Shown here one piece after another: positions 17,926 through 28,200 of a stretch of DNA of 64,000 nucleotides. Numbering within the stretch: the stretch's first letter is position 1; each line of letters starts with the position of its first letter. The translations under genes and the position numbers were made by a program. The stretch lies in NCBI RefSeq assembly GCF_022259695.1, contig NZ_CP092099.1:2030471-2094470 (forward strand), given 5' to 3'. The notes beneath the pieces are model-generated. The model saw only the letters and a list, made by a program, of their open reading frames with translations. It did no database searches and was not told the DNA's origin. The DNA is from Flaviramulus sp. BrNp1-15. Lineage in GTDB: Bacteria > Bacteroidota > Bacteroidia > Flavobacteriales > Flavobacteriaceae.

Positions 17926-19362
17926 ATGAGAAACTTTACTATATCAAACATTGTTGTTTTATTTTTTTTTAGTTTATCTACAACTATAAGTGCTCAAATA
18001 GTAATTAGCACGCCAAGTTTAGGTTTTACTCAAGCTTGTGCAAGTCCTTCATTTAATACGTATAATGTAACATTCACTTTTTCACCAGAGTCTGAGTTAA
18101 CTGGTACAAATCAATTTATTATAGAACTTTCAGACGATACGGGAGATTTTTCTAATCCTTCACAAATTTATTCATCGAATCAAGGAGAATTTACAACATC
18201 TCCAACTACTTTAACTTTTTCCGTTCCTACAACAATATCTGGAGAAGCATTCAAAATTAGAATTAAAAGTACTTCACCAGTGGCAACTAGTACGCCTTCT
18301 GTTGCATTTCCAGCATATTATAAAATTCAAGATACCCCATTCTCTATAAATAATTTAATTTCTACAGGTGTGTATTGCGCTGGTGGCAGATATTTGTTAA
18401 CAATAGATAATCCAGGTGATGCTATGAATGATTCTCCATTACAATATCCATCACTTACCTATAATTGGTATAAGGAAACTGGGGCAACAACATCTGTTTT
18501 AGTAGATTCAGGTGAATCATTATCGGTTAATCAACCAGGAACTTATTTTGTAGAAACAAATTATGGTACTTGTACATCTAATTCGTATTCTAATCGTGTT
18601 ACAGTAAGCGAATCAACATCAAGTTCAACATCAGAAATTAGTTCTAGTTTAGGAAACCCATATTGTGTTAGTCAAGGCGCAACAACATTAAGTGCTATTA
18701 ATGCAGTAAGTTACCAGTGGTTTAAAGATGGTTCTGAAATTTCGGGCGCCACAAGTCAAATGTATGAAACCAGCGAACCTGGAAATTATACAGTTAATAT
18801 AAATTTAGGAGATTGTAATACTACTGCAACTATTAATCTTGAAAATACCGGTTTTACAAGTAGTATAGATGTTGATGAATATAATACTCTTGAAGAAGGT
18901 GAAACTTTAGTAGTAATAGTAAGTAATGATGCGGTTAATCCAGAATTTAAATGGTATTTAAATGAAAACCAGATTGCCGGAGCAAATACCAATTCTTACG
19001 AAGCAACACAAACAGGAAATTATAAAGTTGTAATTACTCAAACTTCTGGGTGTGTAGCTTCTAGCGAATTTTTATTTTCAATTACAGAACCATTTCCAGA
19101 TGTAGCAGATATTCCAAATTTAATAAGCCCTAATGGAGATGGTATAAATGACACATGGATAATACCACAAGAGTATGTAAATGGATCAAATGCAGAGGTT
19201 ACTATAATCAGCGCCCAAGGCGAAGTTGTGTTGCAAACCAATAATTACCAAAATAATTGGCCAGAAAACAAACTAAATTTTAACGCTGTAAACCCAGTAT
19301 ACTATTATATAATCAAATCAAATAATACAACAAAAAAAGGTTCTATAACGGTGATTAATTAG
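17926..19362 (+). CDS. Secreted protein with Ig-like repeats and T9SS type B sorting domain
   Basis: This 478-residue protein has a signal peptide (about 1-23, ending ISAQ), then several Ig-like/PKD-like modules with recurring Y-[QN]-W-[FY]-K and G-x-Y-x-V patterns (for example YQWFKDGSEISGA near 263-275 and FKWYLNENQIAGA near 340-352). The last ~90 residues form a gliding-motility-associated type B C-terminal domain, starting NLISPNGDGINDTW near 396. It should be exported by T9SS. Its stop is 1 bp before a PorP/SprF-like gene, the same substrate/partner order as for the SprB-like adhesin further on. Its ligand is unknown; an adhesin or filament role is likely. Confidence 0.88.
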   Translation: MRNFTISNIVVLFFFSLSTTISAQIVISTPSLGFTQACASPSFNTYNVTFTFSPESELTGTNQFIIELSDDTGDFSNPSQIYSSNQGEFTTSPTTLTFSVPTTISGEAFKIRIKSTSPVATSTPSVAFPAYYKIQDTPFSINNLISTGVYCAGGRYLLTIDNPGDAMNDSPLQYPSLTYNWYKETGATTSVLVDSGESLSVNQPGTYFVETNYGTCTSNSYSNRVTVSESTSSSTSEISSSLGNPYCVSQGATTLSAINAVSYQWFKDGSEISGATSQMYETSEPGNYTVNINLGDCNTTATINLENTGFTSSIDVDEYNTLEEGETLVVIVSNDAVNPEFKWYLNENQIAGANTNSYEATQTGNYKVVITQTSGCVASSEFLFSITEPFPDVADIPNLISPNGDGINDTWIIPQEYVNGSNAEVTIISAQGEVVLQTNNYQNNWPENKLNFNAVNPVYYYIIKSNNTTKKGSITVIN

Positions 19363-19363
19363 C

Positions 19364-21892
19364 ATGAAAAAACATTTAATATATGTGATTTTATTTTTCA
19401 TTACAATACAACAGTTCTATTCTCAAGAAGATGGAGTTGTTGCGTTGAATTTGCCTGTTAGAAATTCTTTAAAATTTAATAAGTATGCTATAAATCCTGT
19501 CTTCAGTTTTGTTAGAGAGCAAAATAAGTACATTAGTTTTACAAATAAGCGAGAGTGGGTTCAGTTTGATGATGCACCCCAAACTTACTTATTTGGTTAT
19601 TCAGGAAGATTTACTGAAAATATTGGAGCGGGATTATCCTTATTTCAGCAAAACTATGGCGTTTTAACCACATTTGGAGGAGTTTTAAACTTTGCATACA
19701 ATGTGGTTTTAGATAGAGACCAGAACTTAACTTTTGGTACTAATTTAGGAGTTTATAGCAGTGGTATAAATGAAGGGAATGTAGTAACAAATTTTCCCGA
19801 TACATCATTAGATAATATACCTTCTAATACCTTAATAACAATAAATCCAGGTATTAATTATGGAACTGACTTTTTTGATTTTGGTTTATCTATAAATAAT
19901 CTTGCTTTATATAATTTTACAACTTCTAGTCTTATAGAAGAAAACCCAGAACAAAGTATACAAGTACACATGATGTATACGGGTTATGTTAATAGCCGTG
20001 GTTTTTTTGATGAAAGCAAATTCTCCGGATTAGTACGCTCAGAATTTAAAAAAGAAAAAACTATTTTATCAGGTGTTATGATGTTAACAGTACCCAAAGG
20101 TATTTGGGCACAAGTAGGTTATAACACTCTATATGGGATTTCTGGAGGTTTAGGTTTAAATATTACAACTCAAATAGCTTTAGAGTATAATTATGAAAAA
20201 GCAATGGGTAATTTATCAAATTTTGGAAACTCTCATGAAATTACTCTAGCTTATAAGTTTAAAAATAGATACCGTTACAATTATAGTGGAGATGATGATG
20301 AGCAAGCTTTTATTATTGCTGATAAAAAGCCAAAACGAACCGTGGCAAGTAGAAAACCAGTTAGAAAACCAGCTAACGATACTTCTAAAGTAGATATTGA
20401 AGCAGAAAATAAAGCTAAGGCAGAAGCTGAAGCACAAAGATTAGCAGAAGAAGCGCGAGTTAAAGCAGAGGCAGAGGAACAGGCAAGAATACAAGCGGAA
20501 GAACAAGCTCGTATAGAAGCAGAAAATAAAGCTAAGGCAGAAGCTGAAGCACAAAGATTAGCAGAAGAAGCGCGAGTTAAAGCAGAGGCAGAGGAACAGG
20601 CAAGAATACAAGCAGAAGCACAAGCTCGTATTGAAGCAGAAAATAAAGCTAAGGCAGAAGCTGAAGCACAAAGATTAGCAGAAGAAGCACAAGCTAGAGC
20701 AGAGGCAGAGGAACAGGCAAGAATACAGGCAGAAGCACAAGCTCGTATTGAAGCAGAAAATAAAGCTAAGGCAGAAGCTGAAGCACAAAGATTAGCAGAA
20801 GAAGCGCGAGTTAAAGCAGAGGCAGAGGAACAGGCAAGAATACAAGCAGAAGCACAAGCTAGAGCAGAGGCAGAGGAACAGGCAAGAATACAAGCAGAAG
20901 CACAAGCGCGTATTGAAGCAGAAAATAAAGCTAAAGCTGAAGCCGAAGAAAAAGAAAGATTAGAGGCTCAACAAAAAATAGACACAGTTGAATTAGAAGG
21001 AGTACTGGTACCAACAGCTTCCGATAGAGAAGCATTGGCTCTGGAAAGTTTAACTAAACTTACTGAAAGTTCTAAAATAGAGCAGCAAGATTTATTAATA
21101 CGATTAAGAGAAACCGTAGCTACTAAACAACAAGATTTAGATGATTTAAAAGAAGAAAATGATTTAAGTGAGCAAGGTATTTATCAAGCACCAAAACCAT
21201 TTAAAAGTATTTCAGCTGAAAATGCAGCTTTAGCATCATTAAAAATAGAAATTGATGATATTATAAGCTCGCAGGAAGTAAAGATTTCTCAACTAGAAAA
21301 CTTATATAATGAAAGGCTTAAAAATGTGCCCAATAAGAACGATGAAGTAAATACCTATTACTTAAAGGCCATACAAGATTTAAAATCTGAGCAATTACAA
21401 GCTATTCGAGTTAAGGAAAATTTAGTTTCAAGATTGGATGATATAAAAGTAGCTACAGAATTTGAAAGAAATCGTAGAATAAAACGTGCAGCTTATGATA
21501 ATGAGGAAGTTAGATATAATAAAGATAGAGCCGCTTTAAATACAATAAAACTGAATACTGCTGTTAGTTCTGTACCATTAGTAGAAGAGGATTTAGATTT
21601 TGGAGAAGAACGAGGTAATAATATTGAGATAGTAAAAGATATTAAGAATATAGAAAATGGTTATTATTTAGTTTTAGCTGTACATAGCGATGCGTCAAAA
21701 AGAGATGAATTTTTAACTCAGGTTGTTGCTTCAGGAAGAAGTGATATTGATTTCTTCTTTGATGTTAGTACCAATAAATATTATATCTATTATCAAAAAT
21801 TTGATGATGTTGGAAGAGCCAGAAGTGCTATAGAATCAAAAGGTAATGAAGCTTATAATAGTAAAATATCATTGGTTAAAATAGAAAATTAA
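19364..21892 (+). CDS. PorP/SprF-like outer-membrane protein fused to a repetitive coiled coil and SPOR-like end
   Basis: This 842-residue protein has a signal peptide (about 1-20, ending FYSQ) and an N-terminal beta-barrel of about 300 residues that matches PorP/SprF proteins (SFVREQNKYISF near 45-56, FGYSGRFTENIGAGLS near 76-91, LGVYSSGINEGNV). Usual family members end there (about 300-330 residues). Here follow a basic linker, an Ala/Glu/Lys/Arg/Gln-rich helical region (about 345-532) built of 39-residue repeats like the TolA periplasmic helix, another charged helical region, and a compact C-terminal domain (about 763-842, NGYYLVLAVHS) that looks SPOR-like. PorP/SprF proteins help T9SS type B substrates reach or stay on the surface; the extension could cross the periplasm. 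It forms a two-gene unit with the type B substrate upstream. Confidence 0.85.
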   Translation: MKKHLIYVILFFITIQQFYSQEDGVVALNLPVRNSLKFNKYAINPVFSFVREQNKYISFTNKREWVQFDDAPQTYLFGYSGRFTENIGAGLSLFQQNYGVLTTFGGVLNFAYNVVLDRDQNLTFGTNLGVYSSGINEGNVVTNFPDTSLDNIPSNTLITINPGINYGTDFFDFGLSINNLALYNFTTSSLIEENPEQSIQVHMMYTGYVNSRGFFDESKFSGLVRSEFKKEKTILSGVMMLTVPKGIWAQVGYNTLYGISGGLGLNITTQIALEYNYEKAMGNLSNFGNSHEITLAYKFKNRYRYNYSGDDDEQAFIIADKKPKRTVASRKPVRKPANDTSKVDIEAENKAKAEAEAQRLAEEARVKAEAEEQARIQAEEQARIEAENKAKAEAEAQRLAEEARVKAEAEEQARIQAEAQARIEAENKAKAEAEAQRLAEEAQARAEAEEQARIQAEAQARIEAENKAKAEAEAQRLAEEARVKAEAEEQARIQAEAQARAEAEEQARIQAEAQARIEAENKAKAEAEEKERLEAQQKIDTVELEGVLVPTASDREALALESLTKLTESSKIEQQDLLIRLRETVATKQQDLDDLKEENDLSEQGIYQAPKPFKSISAENAALASLKIEIDDIISSQEVKISQLENLYNERLKNVPNKNDEVNTYYLKAIQDLKSEQLQAIRVKENLVSRLDDIKVATEFERNRRIKRAAYDNEEVRYNKDRAALNTIKLNTAVSSVPLVEEDLDFGEERGNNIEIVKDIKNIENGYYLVLAVHSDASKRDEFLTQVVASGRSDIDFFFDVSTNKYYIYYQKFDDVGRARSAIESKGNEAYNSKISLVKIEN
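20396..20960 (+). repeat. In-frame tandem repeat, 117-bp unit
   Basis: Units start at 20396, 20513, 20630 and 20747, each exactly 117 bp (39 codons) apart and nearly identical. The fourth carries an extra 48 bp (16 codons, a second copy of the ARAEAEEQARIQAEAQ segment), and a partial unit starts at 20912. All spacings are multiples of three, so the frame is kept. High identity implies recent expansion and possible length variation between strains. Confidence 0.92.
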
Positions 21893-22267
21893 TAAATCAT
21901 ATTTCAAAGTGTTTTTCTAACTTCATAGTATTCATAAAAAGTATTTATTAGATTCCTTACTCTATCAATTTTCAATAACTGTAATTGTATAGAAATTTCA
22001 TATAAAATTCAAAATGTACGAAAAATACTATTTTTTTGTTTATTTTATCAGATTTAATGTTGTATTTCATCGATAAAAAGCTTAAAAATTAGCTTCTCAC
22101 TATTTTTGTTAGAAAAAAATTACGATATTTAGACCGTTTAAGAACATTTAAATTAGACAAAACAATTTGCTTGTAATTTAAATATTACAAATTTAGAATA
22201 TAACTAACGAATAATAGTTCTTTTTGAAGTCCCCCAAGTAGAAAAGAAAGGCTAAATATAATCGACC
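21893..22267. other. AT-rich leader region of the SprB-like adhesin gene
   Basis: A 375-bp gap with no credible gene. It holds TGTATTTCATCGAT at 22061-22074 (identical to 16292-16305), a small hairpin with arms AAGCT and AGCTT near 22079-22095, and TATTTTTG at 22111-22118 as a possible -7 box without a good -33 element. The promoter of the adhesin gene is probably here but is not resolved; the leader may be 100-150 bases long. Confidence 0.5.
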
Positions 22268-25200
22268 ATGAAAAAAACTACTTATTTGAATAACCTACTT
22301 ATTCTTTTTACATTGTTATTTTGCTTTAGTAGTATGGGGCAAAATCTTGTGCCTTTTTCTCCTAGATATGATCAAGCAATTAAAGGAGATATACTTCTTA
22401 TAGGAAATAGTAATGTAGGTTTACATCCAACAGATCCATATAATGGTAATGATACTAACGATAGAATTGATGCAGCTGTTTATGTAGATGTAGATGGTGA
22501 CTCTACAACATTTAACTCTAGTACAGCAGATTTAGATGTACCAAATGATGTTAATTGTTATCAAATAGTTTATGCAGGCTTGTATTGGAGTGCAGTTGTT
22601 AATGGTAACGAACCAATTTCTGATATTAAATTTAGAGTACCAGGAGGTTCTTATGTTGATATAACGGGTACAGAAGTATATTATCAAAACGCATCAAATA
22701 ATAACAATTCTAACACTTATGTTTATTATCATGATGTAACAGATATGGTTACTGCATTGGCAGATCCAGAGGGAACTTATGGTGTAGCTAATATTTCATC
22801 ACTTATAGGTCCAAAGCCAAATTCTGAAGGGCTTTCGGCTGGTTGGTCACTTTTTGTGGTTTATGAAGATCCACTTTTACCAAGTAAATACATAACTTCT
22901 TTTGATGGGTTTACAAGAATTACAAGTACTGTTAGTGAAACCTTTCCAATTTCAGGTTTTAGAACTATACCCACTGGACCAGTAAGAGCAAATTTTGCTT
23001 TTAGCACCATTGAAGGGGATAGAAGATATACAGGAGACTACTTACGTTTAAATGGAACAACCATTGATGCTACCAATAACGCTGGTACTGTAATTAGACC
23101 GGGTAATAATTTCTTTAATAGTACAGTTTCCTATATAGACCCAGCTACCAATACACCAGAACTTTTTACTACAAGAAACCCTGGTGGTTCTAACACACTT
23201 GGTTTTGATGCTGGTATTATACCAATTCCAAATCCAGGTAACACATTAATTGCCAATGGAGCAACATCGGCAACTATCAGTTTAGGAAGTACGTTAGATA
23301 TTTATTACTATTATTTTAGTGCTTTTGCTATTGAAATTATAGCACCTAATATTGTACTTACTAAAATTGTAGAAGACGAATTTGGTAATGACATTGGCGG
23401 ACAATTAGTAGATCTTGGAGATGAATTATATTATACAATAGGTTTCCAAAATACAGGAAATGATGATGCCACAAATCTTACTATACGAGACATTCTTCCT
23501 ATAAATATTGTGTTTAATTATCCCACAGATTTGGGTGTTTTACCACCTGGAGTAACGGTTCAAAGTTATGATCCATCAACAAGAGAAATTGTTTTTAGTA
23601 TAGATGAATCTGTTGTAGAACAGAATGATCCTGTTACAGAAATTCGTTTTATGGTAACTGTGGTTGCATCGTGTAGTTTATTAAATGATGCATGCTCAAA
23701 TGTAATTAATAACCAAGCATATTCGACTTATCAAGGAACAATTAATCCAGATTTCACAATATCAGACGATCCAAGTTTTGCTACAAACACAGGTTGTTTG
23801 TTAACTCCAGGAGCTACAAACTTTTTAGCAGACTTAAATTGTGATTTTAGAGAAGAAGTAATTCTTTGTGGTGCTAGTGTTACCTTAACAGCAGGTAATG
23901 GTTACGATGCTTATTCATGGTCTACAAGTCCATCAGGAACACCAGTAATAGGAACTACACAATCTATTACGGTTACTGAAACGGGAACATATTATGTTCA
24001 TAATACCGCAATAGCTCCATGTCAATCCATAGATCAGGTTTTTGAGGTTATTACGTTTGGTGCAGGTGTTACAAATCCTGTTATTCCATTTGCAGATGAA
24101 GTTGTTACGTGCCCTAATGATGGAAAACTATTACCAAACTTTTATTTATGTGGTGCTAATGATTCAAGATTGATTCAAACAGGAATTACCGATACCACGT
24201 CTATAATATGGGAACAATTAGATGAAACTAGCTGTACAGCAGTGGCTAATCAGGATTGTGCTAATGAAGATTCGGCATGTACTTGGAATCAAGTGGCTAC
24301 AGGTCCAGATTTCAATATAGATACAGCAGGACAATATAGATTAACCTTAAACTATGATGGGGGTTGTTTTAATCAATTCTATTTCAATGTTTATACCAAT
24401 TTACTAATTCCTACGGTTACATCTAGAGATATTTATTGTACAACATCAGGTGAAATTACTGTAGGTGGGGTACCAAGTGGTTATGAATATAGTATTGATG
24501 GTACAAACTATCAAACAAGTAATGTGTTTTCTGTTACTACTGCTGGACTTTATAATGTTTATGTGAGACAAATTGGTGTTTCGCCAAACCCTTGTATTTT
24601 TTCAGTACCAGATGTACAAATAAGAGATAGAGATTTTACAGTATCAACTGTAATTACCCAACCGTTATGTTATGGAGAATTAGGTAGTGTGGTATTAGCT
24701 GCAAATGATGTTCGTCCGCAATATTTCTTTTCAATTTATGATGGCGCCACACTTGTAAATAGTGTTGGACCTATAACTGAAAATGATTATACTTTTGATA
24801 ATTTAAATCCAGGGATTTATACTGTAAATGTTTCAACGGAAGATGGCTGTACTTATACAGAAGATATTGAAATTATAAACCCACCATTATTAGAAGCTAC
24901 TGCAGCGCTTACACAGCCTTTAACTTGTACTGATGGTGAAATTACTGTTTATCCAGTTGGAGGTACACCACCATATTCGTATTTTGTAAATAGTGCAACT
25001 GTATTTCAAGGAACCCCAATAATTAATGTTCCAACAGCAGGTATTTATAATATTACAGTAGTAGACTTTAATAACTGTTCGGTTGATGTATCAATAACTG
25101 TTGATGTAACTCCTGCACCAGATTTCACAGTATCACAAACCGATATTTTATGTGCTGATGAAGTGAATTCGGGTTCCATAGAAATTAATGTAACAAACCC

Positions 25201-28200
25201 TAACGGAAATACTTTAGAATATAGTATTGATAATGGAGTAACATTTTTTAGTTCTCCTATTTTTACGGGTTTAACAGCTGGTGATTATGATGTTGTAGTT
25301 CAATATACAATGGGACCAGATGTTTGTGTAACTACTCCTCAAACTATAACTATTACAGCTGCAACAGCAATTAATGGAACAGCTGATTTAACAGCACCTT
25401 ATACATGTACTACTAATGGAGAAATTACAGTTTCTGGTGTTTCAGGAGGAACTGCGCCTTATGAATATAGTTTAGATGGAACAACATTTCAAACAGGAAC
25501 TACGTTTTCTGGTTTAACTAATGGAACTTATACAGTAAGAGTTAGAGATGCGAATAACTGTACAGTTATGTTATCATCTATAAATATAGATTCTTTAAAT
25601 CCACCAACAGATTTAGATTTTAGTAATCCACCATTAAGCTGTCCAACAGTAACTACTGATGTTACATTAACTTCTACTGGAGGAACAACACCTTTAGAAT
25701 ATAGAATTATACTACCAGCAGCTTCTGCAACAGGTTACCAAACATCAAATGTGTTTTCTGGGTTAGCTCCTGATACTTATACATTTGAGGTTAGAGATGC
25801 TAACGATTGTATTTATACAGAGTCTTATACCATTTCACCATTGCCACCAGTAACTGTAAATATGGTAATAACTAAAGGTTTAGACTGTACAGCGTCACCA
25901 GACGGAATTATTACGGGAACAATATTAAGTGGTGTGGCACCATTTTCATATCAAGTATCATTTAATGGAGGCGGTTATGGTGCAACAAATTCTGTAACAG
26001 GTTCATCATTTTCACATACAGCTCCAACTGATGGAACGTATCAATTTTTAATTACAGATGCTAATGGTTGTACTGCAGAATCTTCAGTGCAAACTATTAA
26101 TGTTATTTCATTACCAGAAATAATTTCAGTTGTACAAACTCAATTTATTTTATGTAGTGGAGATAATAATGCTGCAATTGATATAACAATAAATAATACA
26201 GTAGGTACACCTGCATTTGTAATAAACGTATTCAATAATACAACAGGAACAGACTATGGTACTCAAACTTCAGGCTTAACCGCAGGAGATTATACCATTA
26301 CGTTAACAGATTCTAATTCTTGTACTGATACAGAAAATATTACTATTCTAGAGCCAAATCCTATAAATATAACACATAGTACTGTTCCAATAACCTGTAG
26401 TGCAAGTGGTGTTTCATTTGGATCTGTTATAGTAAATGGTGTAACAGGAGGAACGGCACCTTATAATTATTATGTTACTGGAACTAATGGATATTCTGCT
26501 TCAGAATTAAATGCTTCAGGAACAACTTCTACGACGTTTGATGTAGTTGATTTTGGACTATATCAAATTAATGTAGTTGATTCTAATGGGTGTTCTGTAT
26601 TAGTTCAAGATGTTTTAGTGGCATCACCACCAAATGATTTAGATATTTCTATTAATACTATTGCAGATTGTATAACAGGAGGAGAGGCAATTGTAGATAT
26701 AGGAACAACATTAGTAGGAATAGGTCCTTTTTACTTTGATATTTACAGAGGATTTGTTCCACCAGCTCCACCAGGTGGAACTTGGGTAGCTGAAGATAGT
26801 CCGGGTAGTCAATCTGCTACATTCACAGGATTGTTACCAGGAGTTACTTATACGTTTATAGTTTATGATGATTCTACAGGATGTAGTTACTATGAAACTG
26901 CAACAACACCAGTTCCAACAAGCTCAACATTAACAGCTGATGCCTTAACATCTAATAATATTACTTGTACAGGAAGTGCAGATGGAAATGTATCTTTTAC
27001 AATAAATAGTATTTATGGAGTAGCAACAAATGTAGATTATGAAATTTATGATTCTTTGTCATTAGTTTCAGCAGGTGTGAGTGGATCAGGAATAGTACCT
27101 GCGGGAGGCTCTTTACCAATTAATAATTTAGGAGCTTTGCCTTTTGGAAACTATTTTGTTTTAATTACAGAAACATCAGGACCCAATGCTGGATGTAGTG
27201 TTATCACAGTACCTTTCAATATAACAGAATCTGCTTTTGAATTAGATATTAATGCAACAGTAGACCAAAATGCTAATTGTAATCCAAACTCTGGAGTAAT
27301 TAGTGCCATTGCAAGTGATGGTACTGCTCCATACTTGTATCAAATTACAACTTCAGCAATACCACCATTAGCATCAGATCCTTCATGGGCTTCAGCTAAT
27401 GTATTTAATATGGATGCAGGAAGTTACTATGTACATGTTATTGATGCTTACGGGTGTATAAGAACTACTCCTGTTTTAGTATTGTCTCAAGATCCTGAGC
27501 CAGTAATTGATGCTCTAGTAAATAATCAATGTACAGTTACTGAAGGTAATTTTGAAATTGATGTAACTTTAACTTCTGCAGGAATAGCACCATATAGTTA
27601 TAGTATTGATGGCGGTGCTTTTCAAACACGAACAGCTCCATTTACCTTATCTAATCTATCGTCTGGAACACATACAGTAGAAATACAAGATGCTAACGGT
27701 TGTGGTAATTTAGTAACAGTTAATATAGAAGCTCCATTAGAATTAATACCAGAAGTAACTACATTACCAAGTTGTAATGATGATGATGGAGAAATAACGA
27801 TTACAGGTTCTGGAGGTTCTGGTAGTTTTATGTACTCAATAAGCCCAAATCCAGCATCAATAAGTTTATCAGGCAATGTTTTTTCTGGAGTACCTTCAGG
27901 AACTTATACAGTTACAATATCAGATATGACAACGATTTGTTCTGAAGATGTTACCATATTTGTTCCAGCAGCAATACCTCCAACAGTAACTGTTGGTTCT
28001 CCAACCGTTGTAACATGTTTTGGAGATAATAATGGTGCTTTTGAACTTAATGTAAATGGTTATACTGGTGCTTATACTTATGAGGTGTTTGATAGCTCAT
28101 CTACTTCTGTATTTGGAATAGTTTCTGCAAATACATCAACTAATCCTATTTTAATCTCAGGACTTCTGGCAGATAGCTATACAGTAGTGATTAACGAAAC

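Noticed and set aside
20396-20960. Regular repeats that could suggest a CRISPR array.
   Set aside because: The units are contiguous, coding and in frame, with no unique spacers and no cas genes.
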